Below, piece by piece: positions 31,416-42,134 of a DNA stretch of 64,000 nt; positions within the stretch are counted from its first letter, which is position 1, and every line of letters starts with the position of its first letter. The stretch is from Bombyx mori (lineage: Eukaryota > Arthropoda > Insecta > Lepidoptera > Bombycidae): assembly GCF_030269925.1 (NCBI RefSeq), contig NC_085133.1, forward strand, positions 3,244,001 to 3,308,000. The letters are read 5' to 3'. Below the pieces are notes generated by a model. It ran no database searches. It worked only from the letters and a program-made list of their open reading frames with translations, and was not told the DNA's origin. Both the position numbers and the translations under genes were made by a program.

Positions 31416-31580
31416 AATCGATCGTGAAGAAAAATATTGGATATACGGGTCTATAAATGACTTTATCGGCAGAAAATTGGTTAATTTCATTAAAAATTAG
31501 ACGACATGCTTAACCTCACGTCCGCGGAATAAACTTCAACTTAAAGTGATTTATTTAACTAAAGCTGTCGTCATCACACG

Positions 31581-31604
31581 ACACACACACACACACACAC
31601 ACAC
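31581..31604. repeat. (AC)12 microsatellite
   Basis: An uninterrupted AC run of 24 bases; a likely polymorphic marker. Confidence 0.9.
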
Positions 31605-31701
31605 TGAACGTTTAGGCGCAAATTTCCGAATGCACACAAGAAATACGAGTTTAAAACAAGGATTTTTTTCTAATTCTATGTATTAAGTAATTGTACAACT
31701 T

Positions 31702-31942
31702 TTACTGGTGGTAGGACCTCTAGAGTCCGCACGGGTAGGTGCCACCGCCCTGACTATTTCTGCCGTGAAGCAGTAATGCGTTTCGGTTTGAAGGGTGGGG
31801 CAGCCGTTGTAACTATACTGAGACCTTAGAACCTGTATCTCAAGGTGGGTGGCGCATTTACGTTGTAGATGTCTATGGGGCCCAGTAAACACTTAACACC
31901 AGGTGGGCTGTGAGCTCGTCCAACATTATAAACAATAAAAAA
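31702..31942 (+). mobile_element. SINE family A, body and tail
   Basis: TTTACTGGTGGTAGGACCTC to GTCCAACATTATAAACAATA plus A-run. Head missing. Confidence 0.85.
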
Positions 31943-32207
31943 AAAATTGCTAACCAAAAAACACATTTACGAATAAAATATACAGTAACTAAAGTAGTTA
32001 AAAATGTAAAAATGCCTTTAGTGTAATATAAATAAAGTGTTATTACTAGTTTCCTGTTATTATTCTTGCTAACCATTGTCAAGGTAGGAAAACTTTAACC
32101 TAGTGCTATCATTACCTTGTAGCAGTCACTTCGAAAAAGACACATACTACAACTGTGCTAGAATGTATGATTGGCTCGCGCGGGTAAGTGCCATCGTCTA
32201 ACCCACC

Positions 32208-32279
32208 CTGGTTATCTTGCCGGATGTTCTCAGCAGGTCGCGATTTCGATCTGGTAGTAGATAAATTCGCGAAGCAGCT
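32208..32279 (+). mobile_element. J LINE 3' end, left of a nested insertion
   Basis: CTTGCCGGATGTTCTCAGCA through GGTAGTAGATAAATTCGCG to GCAGCT, where the K tail interrupts. Confidence 0.75.
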
Positions 32280-32489
32280 TTTTTTTTATTGCCGTATAGG
32301 CAGACGAGCATACGGCCCACCTGATGGTGAGTGGTTACCGTCGCTCATGGACGTCAGCAATGCCAGCGGCAGAGCCAAGCCGCTGCCTACGGTTTAATAC
32401 TCTCCACAAGCGTCTTTTGAAGAAGGACATGTCATAGCGCTCGGGAAACACCGTGGAGGGGAGCTCATTCCATAGCCGGATGGTAGGTG
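32280..32489 (-). pseudogene. K LINE C-terminus nested in a J tail, 6-bp TSD
   Basis: The minus strand encodes TIRLWNELPSTVFPERYDMS, then FFKRRLWRVLNRRQRLGS, ending IADVHERR and stop. The poly-A is the T-run at 32280. GCAGCT at 32274-32279 is repeated at 32490-32495. Confidence 0.85.
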
Positions 32490-32592
32490 GCAGCTGCCTT
32501 TGAGCTGCTAGGTCTCCTTTGGAAGCCCTCGGACAGCTGTTAGCAAATCCTCTCCTCCAGGCTGAGTCCGTTCTCGCCTTGACCTTGATGAA
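32490..32592 (+). mobile_element. J LINE 3' end, right of the nested insertion
   Basis: CTTTGAGCTGCTAGGTCTCC, CTCGGACAGCTGTTAGCAAA, CCAGGCTGAGTCCG; it continues from 32279. Confidence 0.75.
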
Positions 32593-32599
32593 ATTGGGT

Positions 32600-32845
32600 C
32601 GACGTCGCCCAAAACAAGTCATCTCGGATCCTCCCGATCCACTAACGGTGCTTTTAGGTACCCCAAGCACCGGTCATCGTTCTCGTCGAACCTATTGTTT
32701 GCGATGAAGGGTTCGGCGAGTAAATTAACCCACAGCCCACTGAGTTTCTCACCGGATCTTCTCAGTGGCTCGCGTTTCCGATCCGCTGGCAAATTCTGCG
32801 AAGCACTGCTCTTGTTAGGGCTAGCGTTAATAATCGTGTTGTAAG
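32600..32845 (+). mobile_element. family B, no poly-A
   Basis: GCCCAAAACAAGTCATCTCG, GTGCTTTTAGGTACCCCAAG, CAGCCCACTGAGTTTCTCAC, GGGCTAGCGTTAATAATCG. The 3' GGCTATC end is missing. Confidence 0.82.
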
Positions 32846-34866
32846 ACATGACAGGCAGGCAAGTTCTCTATGGGCTTTGGAAAAACGGGCCAATCTGTCT
32901 TCTAACAATGAAAATGTTCACGGACGCTCACAATTACTGACGGCGTTATAACAAAGTAATATTATTACGTTTATATCAGGGAATATGGGTCCGTATTCTT
33001 AATCACCTTTAGCTACTACTTTAATTTTATCCTTAAATCATCCAGTCAAAGGATTCTTTGGTTTTCCAACAACTCTTCCTCCTCTAATTCCCTCCTTATT
33101 AAAGCTGATGGCAAAAGTATGGTATTTTAGGGTCACCTACCTATTTCGCCCACGAAGCATTCGTTCGTTTCAGTATCACGAATGACACAACCCTATTAGA
33201 ATGCTCTACCTCATGTTTGAGGGAGGGTCAAGAGAGTCCATGAATCGCTTAATACAAGGGAGATTGAGCTCATAAAAAAAAATCATTCATCCACTCCCAT
33301 GGTGAGTTTCTGTATTCCACAAGACCTACCTCAATGCGGCACGCGGGTCGGGCGTAACGCGCATGTGTGCGTGACAAGACGCTCGATGTATTTTGAGATT
33401 GTACCGATTGAAAAGCAATAATTGAAAAAAATAGTTTTTGTCAAATCATTTCCTTTTTTATTTGTGTCCATTACCTCAATGAGCAGATTGTAGAAGATAA
33501 CTAATTGTTTTTTATTTGAACGGCAATTGATATTTTTTTATTATCAGATAAAAACAAAATTGTATCGCACTGAACTAATTATTTTTTTTTTTGTTTTTAA
33601 CGGTGATTCGTATATTCTGTGATCAGATATGAAACGCAATAATATCGCACCGGAAATCATTAATTCACCTAAGTTCGCACACATAAATTCTAAAAATAAA
33701 ACTTCGTAAAAATAAAGTTTATCAAATATATAATTCTATAAATAAATTTATCTAAACGCCAAGCTCCGTAGATTACTAATACTAAGAATCAAAACAATAT
33801 TGCTTAATTTATTAGAACGGAAGCAAAAAATATTCTAGATTTAGTACGAAATGATAATATAATGCCTTTAATATCTATAATACTTATTATATGGACGATA
33901 AAAAATGTATATATTTTTTCTGCTGATACTACAAAGCGGCCATCCGCGCCATTGACTTTCTTGAAGCCGTTAACCGAATAACCCATTGCACAAAGAACTG
34001 GTGCTTTTCAAGGTGAACGCACACATGTAAACGCACGTGATACACTGCATGCAACACACACATGCACCAGCCCTTGCATCGGACACGTAATTCAAAATAA
34101 GAACCGACAAACATACCTTAGCGTTCGATTAATAACAAACCGATTAATTTCGACCTTATTACGTTAGACTAAAATATGCGTATTGCAAATTTAAGTTTGT
34201 CCAGACGTGAAGGGTGCACTCACATATACAAAGCCAGACATGTAACTTGCAGTCTGGCCGCACACACGCAAACCCTTTGTACGTACATCTATTTATAAAA
34301 TCGTTGACCTGAAATATTTAAAAAAATAATATCAGTAGTTCAATACGAAAAGCTTATAATCTGTACATAATGGATTTAAATATAAATTTGTTTTTCAAAA
34401 TACAATTTTTCTTCACACATACGTAAGTGCTTACACACATGAATGGTCGGGAATACTGTGATAGCTAATACGTTATTCACACGAACACATACGAGCTTGT
34501 GTACACAACATCCTGTGACTTATGCATGTGTGTAATGCTATAATCACGTTGTTATTCTTTACTCAATATTTTGTAATTTATACCTATGTATTTTTTTTTA
34601 TCTTTATTTCAAAACAACTCTTTATGTGTTTTAAATTATTATTTTTTTATTCAATCAAAGTTACAATGTTATTAACAATGTTTATTATTTTATTATTGAT
34701 AATAAATTTTTCGTAAACACGAAATGTAAATAATGACATTGTTACTATATAATAATGATTACAACACTAATGATTTTAGAACGTATTGTTACATAAAACA
34801 AAAAACTACAAATAAAAAAAATACGATTTTTTTTAATGCCATCAGAAGCCACGTTAAAAAGCTACA
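32846..34866. other. 2-kb stretch with little repeat content
   Basis: AT-rich. A decayed family A piece may lie at 33140-33250. Several 60-70 codon frames lack motifs. CACACATG-type strings recur at 34020-34070 and 34430-34450. No gene supported. Confidence 0.5.
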
Positions 34867-34986
34867 TTTCAAGGTGGGTGGCGCATTTACGTTGTGGATG
34901 TCTATGGGCTCCAGTGACCACTTAACACCAGGTGGGCTGTGAGCTCGTCCACCCATCTACGAAATAAAAAAAATAAAAATTAAAAA
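34867..34986 (+). mobile_element. SINE family A tail
   Basis: TTCAAGGTGGGTGGCGCATT to CACCCATCTACGAAATAAAA plus A-rich end. Confidence 0.82.
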
Positions 34987-35395
34987 GATTTTTAATAGTA
35001 TCTTCTTTTTACTGCATCATACGTAAACAAGCTGTCCACACGGTGTTTAGAAGAAGCTGGAGTCCATGAGCAACATAGCATAAATTCCACCATCCATCTT
35101 CCGACATGAGGTCGATGTCTCATGGTATAACACAGCACTGTCTTATCCTTCCACCACAATACACCCAACCATTTTGGCGCTGAGTTTCATATTTTTTAAC
35201 TCCAATTACATTAAGAGAATATCGTATTGTACTTAAAGAAAATGTATGGGCAAGTTTTCTTACGACAATAATTGTACTAATAAATCTATTCTTTTGTGAA
35301 TTTAATACTTGACCGATTGACAAACATCAGTCGAATATAACTTAGGTTTAATGCTGCAAATGAATCCTTAACTTAAAAAAATTATGAGCAAAATT
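34987..35395. other. mostly unassigned
   Basis: A diverged minus-strand family A scrap is possible at 35045-35125 (GGAGTCCATGAGCAACATAG). Nothing else seen. Confidence 0.4.
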
Positions 35396-35516
35396 ACTTA
35401 ATGGAAGGCAGCAGTTTGACTCTGCTCCTGGTATTGCTGAAGTCCTTGGGCGACGGTAACCACTCAACATCAGGCGGGCCGTATGCTCGTCTGCCTACAA
35501 GGGCAATAAAAAAGCT
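35396..35516 (+). mobile_element. K LINE 3' end
   Basis: GGAAGGCAGCAGTTTGACTC, GTCCTTGGGCGACGGTAACC, CTACAAGGGCAATAAAAAA. It ends exactly where another LINE's coding starts. Confidence 0.78.
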
Positions 35517-35692
35517 TATGATAGAGGGGAAAAGGCCTAGGGGTAGAGGTCCCAAACGATGGTCGGACCAAATAGCGGAGGAACTGGGGATACCTATCAG
35601 CGACGCACTCCACCGGGCTGCAGGGCGGGATCGATGGAGACAGTTGGTTGACGAAATCGGACGGAGTCACGATCCTCAGCAGTGAGGAACCG

Positions 35693-35724
<32 letters not shown>
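35517..35724 (+). pseudogene. RTE-like LINE C-terminus with (GA)12 tail
   Basis: The frame reads IEGKRPRGRGPKRWSDQIAE, then ELGIPISDALHRAAGRDRWR and QLVDEIGRSHDPQQ, stop at 35685. The 3' end GAGGAACCGATCGAAGA runs into a pure GA run (35701-35724). Related to 21726-21935. Intact over about 57 codons; the start is cut by the K tail. Confidence 0.78.
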
Positions 35725-35729
<5 letters not shown>

Positions 35730-35987
35730 GAGCTAAAATTATATTCCTACGTAATTACGTATAAACTTTCTGAAAGTCATCCTTAGTACGTAAACAATAC
35801 GAATATGTTTGTCGATTGAAATCAGACGCAAAAATCATAAGGAACAACATGCTGACGTCATCGGTGATCAGAAACGCGCTCTCGCAAGTTTTACATAAGA
35901 GCGACGGACGACGCAAGGGCGGCAGGCCGTTGCACCGAGTTGCAGACTCACGAACGTATAGACACGGCTGGTTCATGTCAAGGTCAA

Positions 35988-36110
35988 CATTTTTTTTATT
36001 GCTTTGATGGGTGGACGAGCTCACAGTCCACCTGGTGTTAAGTGGTTACTGGAGTCCATAGACATCCACACGTAAATGCGCCACCCATCTTGAGGTATAA
36101 GTTTTAATGT
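35988..36110 (-). mobile_element. SINE family A tail
   Basis: TTTTTTTATTGCTTTGATGG to CCCATCTTGAGGTATAAGTT. Confidence 0.82.
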
Positions 36111-36585
36111 CTAAATTACTTAATCATTGGATTGTCTGATGTCCTAAGCTACTGAAACGTCCTAAAAGCTAAGCTCGGAAAGAAATTTTAATAAATGACG
36201 TGTCTATTCAGGACTAATATAACAATAAGTCGAACTGTAAAGGGGATGGCCCATTTTAGGCCCAAAGCGGACAATAGATTATAGAAAAAATACTTAGTGC
36301 ATTAATTTTGTCATAAATAAATATGCATTTACTTTCTTGCAAATAAGCGCCACTATAGTTTACAATAAGTAGTTTAAAAAAAGTAACTCTATTGAAAAAA
36401 CAAGGATTTTTATTTTTGCGGGAAAAATATTGCCAGCTTCAAATCCTTTTACGTATGAAGTAAATATTTTGAGTACATAAATAAAACATATAAATAAATC
36501 ATTTTAAGTATTATCATTAATCAAACGATTTTAATGGATTTTATGCACATAAAATAACATCGAAGACATACCCATTGGACTTTAA
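36111..36585. other. no recognised feature
   Basis: AT-rich, no match. Confidence 0.5.
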
Positions 36586-36728
36586 CTTGTAACTATACTT
36601 GAGACCTTAGAACTTGTATCTCAAGGTGGGTGGCGCATTTACGTTGTAGATGTATGTGGGCTCGAGTAACCACTTAGCAACACCAGGGTGGCTGTGAGCT
36701 CGCCCACCCATCTAAGCAATAAAAAAAC
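36586..36728 (+). mobile_element. SINE family A tail
   Basis: GTAACTATACTTGAGACCTT to CACCCATCTAAGCAATAAAA. Small insertions (TTAGCAACACCAGG) in the tail. Confidence 0.82.
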
Positions 36729-37502
36729 TTTACTAGTATTGTTATTTAAATATGTACAACTAAAACAAAAACATAAAAAATAATGTGTACTCGTGAAAAA
36801 AAGATTAAGATATAAATCAATTATCGGTTATTTAAAAAAATAATCGATATATGAATTTCATGTAATTATTTTTCTTTATACTGACAACACTGAATTTAAT
36901 CTGACTGACTGATACTTCGCTTGCTGCTTGTGGTGTTCTGCTTGCGTACAAAATGGATGTGTTTTGATTTTTCTTCGATTTATTTAACTTTTATCAATAA
37001 CGTTTCATACTACGACTAAAAAACATTGTGTGAATTGTGGTTTTACCCTGACCGAGATTTAAAACCGTGTATATGCTCTCCTTTGCTATTTTTAGATGAT
37101 ACTAATTGTGTATGAAGATGAAGAAAATATAGATATTTAAAGAATTAAGTGTGTTTTTATACCCTATTGGATAAAAATACATTAGGAACATCATAAACAT
37201 TAAGAAAAGAAAAGTTCTTGAAGTATCTCACAATCCGACACTTATTTATATAGAAAATTAACCTCAAAACGAGTTTTTATTTTTATTATATTTTTTATAA
37301 TAGTGGCGTCAATTTCAATATATTTTTTAGATATCCAATACATTTACGAATTTGAATCAGTACATTTTTATAGTAATATTTGATGTCCATCTTGGGCCTA
37401 GCACACTATGGAGAGTGGGCAATCCCCTTTGTGTATCCCGGACTAAAAAATTAACGAGTACTCTGCCGCTAAATGACATTGTTATAATAAAATTTATGTT
37501 AG
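36729..37502. other. no recognised feature
   Basis: AT-rich. The GACTGACTGATACTTCGCTTG area near 36900 is non-repetitive here, but I see no gene signal. Confidence 0.45.
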
Positions 37503-37692
37503 ACTAGCTGGCCCGGCAAGCATTGTTTTGCCATATAAATTATTTCTAGGGAAGATAAATAGCCTACATTTGTAAATCTAAACCGTTCTCGTATCCACCT
37601 GAAGGTACACAAAAAATTTCGTAAAAATCGATCCAGCCGCTTAGGAGGAGTTCAGTGACAAACACACGCACCGAAGAAATATATATATTAAG
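37503..37692 (+). mobile_element. family C relative (CTAGCTGGCCCGGC type)
   Basis: CTAGCTGGCCCGGCAAGCAT start, AAATCGATCCAGCCGCTTAG block, ends AGAAATATATATATTA. It is joined head-to-tail to a standard family C copy. Confidence 0.7.
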
Positions 37693-37988
37693 ACTAGCTG
37701 ACCCGACAGACTTCGTAGTGCCTCAATCGATAAATAAATGACCTAAACTTTTGTATAAAATAAACATAAAACAAAAAAAATGAATCCGTCCGACGGGGGA
37801 CACATCAAAGGGAAAACAAAATTGTTATTTTTATTTAATTTCGAGCACTTTCATATTTATCTACCTTTTAAACCTTCTCTGGACTTTCACCAATAATTGA
37901 GGACCAAAATTAGCCAAATCGGTTCAGCCGTTCTCGAGTTTTAGCGAGACTAACGAACAGCAATTCATTTTTATTTAAATAGATTAGC
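37693..37988 (+). mobile_element. family C short repeat
   Basis: GACTAGCTGACCCGACAGAC to GAACAGCAATTCATTTTTAT; complete. Confidence 0.8.
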
Positions 37989-38307
37989 GCATTTGATTAA
38001 AAATACTAGAACAAAATCTCTGGTATAAGTATATGGTCCAGTTTTATATTAGGAGCACTAAATTATATGTAACATCAAATAAAAGCGAGAAAGAGCCGTC
38101 AGTTTCTAATCATTGACGCCGTCACAACGTACTAACCAAAATCCATTGACAGCTTCGAAAAAATCTCAAAATAACCTAAAAACGAAACAATACTAACACA
38201 AAATTAAAAGGGGTAAGCGTGAAAACGATATGTAAATGATTCAATTTACGAATACATTTCTAGTCGTTCTATGCTCTGCGTCCGTTTATTTGCAGTGCAC
38301 CCAAGTA

Positions 38308-38345
38308 TATAAAAACAAAACCGATTGAATTACACACATCGGTTC
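38308..38345 (+). promoter_or_regulatory. candidate TATA box
   Basis: GTATATAAAAAC at 38307-38318 matches the eukaryotic TATA consensus TATAWAAR. About 30 bases downstream lies TCGGTTCGGCAC, and a TTCAGTAT initiator-like string lies at about 38431. No coding exon can be tied to it, so this is only a sequence match. Confidence 0.25.
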
Positions 38346-38395
38346 GGCACATCGGGGCCCTTTGGCTCAACGCGGCTACCGACTCGCTTCTTACC

Positions 38396-38417
38396 CTTCG
38401 ATCAATATTGATCGAAG
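38396..38417. repeat. 22-bp perfect palindrome
   Basis: CTTCGATCAAT then ATTGATCGAAG; each half is the exact reverse complement of the other, with no loop. It could be a dimeric protein site or a cruciform. Confidence 0.9.
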
Positions 38418-38591
38418 TTCTTACCACTTAATTCAGTATTGCTAATTGTTTATCCAACGCTTCTAGCGGACTTCGAGACGAAAACGCAGCGCATTTTTAT
38501 CGAAGTCAAAGTATACATACGCTTTAAAGTAATATCTCAGAGCGCTGATGTATTTGAGCCCTGTGTGACGAGAAATTGTATCTAATATATA

Positions 38592-38846
38592 TTTTTTTAA
38601 TTTTTTATTGCTTTTGTAGACAGACGAGCATACGGCCCACCTGATGGAAAGTGGTCACCGTTGCTCATTGACGTCAGCAATGCCAAGGGCAGAGCCAAAC
38701 TGCTGCCTACCAATAAAATTTGGCATAAACATAATTAAAGTCGATACCTCCTACTGTTTATAATTAAAAGCAATTGTATGACTCAAAATACTATAGACGA
38801 GCTAGCATCAGGTTATTTTTCATCATTATCATCAGCTGAAAGACCA
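38592..38846 (-). repeat. K tail plus flank, tandem duplicate copy 1
   Basis: K 3' end (GCTTTTGTAGACAGACGAGC to AGAGCCAAACTGCTGCCTAC), then AATTTGGCATAAACATAATT through TTATCATCAGCTGAAAGACC. The same composite recurs 297 bp to the right, and a family A tail scrap (38848-38885) separates the two. Confidence 0.85.
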
Positions 38847-38883
38847 CTTAAAACATTAGGTGGGCTGTGAGCTCGTTCACCCA

Positions 38884-39143
38884 TGTTTTTTTAATTTTTT
38901 TTTATTGCCCTTGTAGGCAGATGAGCATACGGCCCACCTGATGGTGAGTGGTTACCGTCGCTCATGGACTTCAGCAATGCCAAGGACAGAGCCAAGCTAC
39001 TGCCTACATATAAAATTTGGCATAAACATAATTAAAGTCTATTCCTTTTGCTGTTTATAATTAATATCAATTGTATGACTCGAAATACTATAGACGAGCT
39101 AGCATCAGGTTATTTTTCATCATTATCATCAGCTGAAAGACCT
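38884..39143 (-). repeat. K tail plus flank, tandem duplicate copy 2
   Basis: Same order as 38592-38846; the TTTGGCATAAAC block is at 38719 and again at 39016. The two copies differ by about 8-10%. Confidence 0.85.
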
Positions 39144-39153
39144 CTGCTGTAGA

Positions 39154-39390
39154 TTACTGGTGGTAGGTGGTATGAGTCCGCGCGGGTAGGTACCGCCACC
39201 CTACCTATTTTTAACGCGAATCAGTAATGCATTTAGTTTTGAAATGTGGAGCAGCCATTGTAACTATACTGAGACCTTAGAACTTATATCTCAAGGTGGG
39301 TGGCGCATTTACGTTGTAGATGTCTATGGGCTCCAGTAACCACTTAACACCAGGCTGTGAGCTCGTCCACCCATCTAAGCAACAAAATAA
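39154..39390 (+). mobile_element. SINE family A, body and tail
   Basis: GATTACTGGTGGTAGGTGGT to CACCCATCTAAGCAACAAAA; short deletions near both joints. Confidence 0.85.
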
Positions 39391-39711
39391 ATGATTAACT
39401 GCTATTGGTTTCCTCCAAACTTTTTATATCATATTAATAAAGGCCCGCGCGTCAGATGATTCTTATTTGCGTACCGCAAAAATAGTACTTATTTTAACCG
39501 GTCTTTGAGATCTCCTAATGCGAATCAGGATCAGAGTTGACTGATACAAATCATCAGCAATAGACGGTTAAGCAACTCTTGATTCTACTACAAGCGAGTA
39601 GAGATCCAAATAAAAGAGCATTGTATATGGAAATTTGTCGGTTCACTATTTTATTTACCATTATCATATCTAATTTACAATTTTGTATTTTTTAAGATAA
39701 AATAATACATT
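39391..39711. other. no recognised feature
   Basis: AT-rich, no match. Confidence 0.5.
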
Positions 39712-40157
39712 TGAAGTCGTCGTGGCCTAAAGAATAAGACGTCCGGTGTATTCGTGTTGAGCGATGCACCGGTGTTCGAATCCCGCAGGCGGGTACCAAT
39801 TTTTCTAATGAAATACGTACTCAGCAAATGTTCACGATTGATTTCCACGGTGAAGGAATAACATCGTGTAATAAAAGTCAAAACCCGCAGAATTATAATT
39901 TGCGTAATTACTGGTGGTAAGATCTCTTATATATGAGTCCGCACGGATAGGTACGATCACTCTGCTTATTTTTGCCGTGAAGCAGTAATGCGTTTCGGTT
40001 TGGAGGATGGGACAGCCGTTGTAACTATACTTGAGACCTTAGAACTTATATCTCAAGGTGGATGGCGCATTTACATTGTGGATGTCTATGGGCTCCAGTA
40101 ACCACTTAACACCAGGTAGGTTGTGAGCTCGTCCACCCATCTAAGCAATCAAAAAAT
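39712..40157 (+). mobile_element. full-length SINE family A
   Basis: Head GAAGTCGTCGTGGCCTAAAG with both boxes, body with a small insertion (TCTTATATATGAGTCC), tail CATCTAAGCAATCAAAAAA. About 445 bp. Confidence 0.9.
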
Positions 40158-40700
40158 ATGCATATTTTTCTTAGCTGTGTACTGAAACTTTATCATTAGA
40201 TTTTCAGATACTACCAGTGTTAACACAAGTCTTTGTTTTCAGATAATTCCATGGGGTGTCGTGAAATAAATCTGCGCCCGGTCTCAAGCCTGCCATTTTA
40301 TTAAATGTGATACATAAATGGCTAGCTGCGACAAAGAAGGGCGGATTAATACTTAAATTATTTATTGGACGCTCTTATAACGACTGAAGATTGCAAGGAG
40401 TAAGTGTCAAAGACCTTGTTTACGAGTCGGCTACGTAAGGCGTGTATTATTGCCGAGGACAGACAGTTCAGGGGTTGGTGACCGATCGATTTGGATGCTG
40501 CTTGAGCCTTGGGAGGGGAACAGGGTCGGAATTAGAAGGAAAAAAAGAACAATTACGAATTTTTATGTATTCGTGAATTTTATTACGAATTACCTAAAAT
40601 GGGACATTTAGGAATGATTAGTGGTTATAGCCGGGTCTTTCGCGCGCATATGAAAAAGAAAATGTTCATATTAGAACCGATAAAGGATATTTATATCAAA
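40158..40700. other. no recognised feature
   Basis: Mixed composition at 40230-40530 with no familiar string. The 123-codon frame 40599-40970 runs mostly through a family C repeat. Confidence 0.45.
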
Positions 40701-40961
40701 CTAGCTGACCCGGCAGACTTCGTAGTGCCTCAACCTAAACTGTTGTATAAAATAAACTTAAAAAAAACACAAGGAATCCGTCCGACGGAGGACACATCAA
40801 TGGAAAAACTAAATTGTTTGTCTTTGTATAATTCCGAGCATTTTCATATTTATTCACCTTTTAAACCTTCTCTGAACTTCGCAAATAATTCAAAACTAAA
40901 ATTAGCCAAATCGGTCCAGCCTTTCTCGAGTTTTAGGGAGACTAACGAACAGCAATTCATT
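40701..40961 (+). mobile_element. family C short repeat, adjoining element F
   Basis: CTAGCTGACCCGGCAGACTT to GAACAGCAATTCATTT. About 20 bp near the start (TCGATAAATAA block) is missing. Element F follows directly. Confidence 0.78.
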
Positions 40962-41280
40962 TTGAAGTGAAACTTCCTTATCGGCGTTGGAAAAAAAATT
41001 ACCGTCACATTTTTCGGTTACGCGTCACATTTTTCCGTTACGCGCCATCTTTTTTGTATTCATGTCTATGATAATAAAATCCTTTTGTTTAAACTTTATC
41101 TAATTTAACTTTTTTGTATTCATGTCTATGATAATAAAATCCTTTTGTTTAAACTTTATCTAATTTAACTTTATTTAACCAATTTCTAGAAAGTTGCATG
41201 TAGATCATTTTTCGAAAAATAAGGCCATAAACAAGTTTCACTTCTTACGTGTGTACACTAGTACACGCACACATTTTTTT
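40962..41280 (+). mobile_element. short element F (MITE-like), copy 2
   Basis: Same structure as 30025-30343: GAAGTGAAACTT at 40964, AAGTTTCACTTC ending at 41244, the 20-bp and 60-bp internal duplications, and the CACACATTTTTTT end. I count about three differences from copy 1. Confidence 0.8.
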
Positions 41281-41389
41281 ATATACATATATTAACAAGT
41301 GTACCGGAGCCCATAATTAAGCCAATGTGAACTAGCGCTCACCCGGAGAGATCAAGTCTAAGACTCAATTGTATAGTTTAAAATATGTC

Positions 41390-41526
41390 CGAGTTTTTAA
41401 CGTTCTAGTAGCGTAAAAGTTAACTCAAATTTGTATGGAGTTGGAACAGCACCCCTAGCGGCAAACGTTCCCACTCGAAACAAATTTGAGTTAACTTTTA
41501 CGCTATCGAGAACGTTAAAAAACTCG
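41390..41526. mobile_element. 137-bp hairpin MITE
   Basis: The left arm CGAGTTTTTAACGTTCTAGT...GTTAACTCAAATTTGT is almost exactly inverted on the right (ACAAATTTGAGTTAAC...ACGTTAAAAAACTCG). The arms are about 46 bp around a core, GGAGTTGGAACAGCACCCCT. A transcript would fold into one long hairpin. The superfamily is unclear. Confidence 0.85.
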
Positions 41527-41806
41527 TATTAAGATCACAGAACGCATAACTGTTTAGCGGCACAAATACGCAGACAGATTGGCATAGAAATAGGCGGTCA
41601 CACAATGCACCCCATCACAAAAACTAACTTGAAGAAAGAGACAAAAACTACAATATTTCACATACGCAAATACGCCTTTATGGTTCTGATTTCATGTACA
41701 TGCAATTCGTAGTTTACAGGTAAGGGGCTGGTTGTGACCTCGCGCAGGTCGGTCGTCCTGTCTAGAAAAATAGCTATTATCCTAATGCAATTGAACCTTA
41801 AAATTG

Positions 41807-42134
41807 ATTGTGCCCAAAACACGTCATTTCGGACCTCCCTATCCACTAACGATGCTTTTAGGTACCCCAAGCACCGGTCATCATTCTCGTCGAACCCGTC
41901 GTTTGCGACGAAGGGCTCGACGAGTAAACTAACCCACAGACACAGCCCACTGAGTTTCTCGCCAGATCTTCTCAGTGGGTCGCCTTTTCGATCCGGTGGT
42001 AGATTCTGCGAAGCGCGGCTCTTGCTAGGGTTCGTGTTAGCAACAACGTCATGTTTGAGTCCCGTGAGCTCACTTACTCACCCGGTTATGCTAACATAGC
42101 CTCTCAAGGCTATCAGCTTAGATAGGAAAAAAAA
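41807..42134 (+). mobile_element. full-length family B
   Basis: ATTGTGCCCAAAACACGTCA start, GTGGTAGATTCTGCGAAGCG, and a complete 3' end, AGCCTCTCAAGGCTATCAGC TTAGATAGG plus eight A's. AAAATTG lies on both sides (41800-41806, 42131-42137), partly within the A-run. Confidence 0.85.

Larger units (their letters stand above)
37989..38591. other. unique stretch containing possible promoter signals
   Basis: One of the few long segments matching none of the repeats seen here, with more mixed composition than its surroundings. It carries a TATA-like site and a perfect palindrome (separate entries). No open frame of note follows. Confidence 0.4.

Noticed and set aside
40599..40970. 123-codon open frame
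   Set aside because: Most of it is a family C repeat; no conserved motif.
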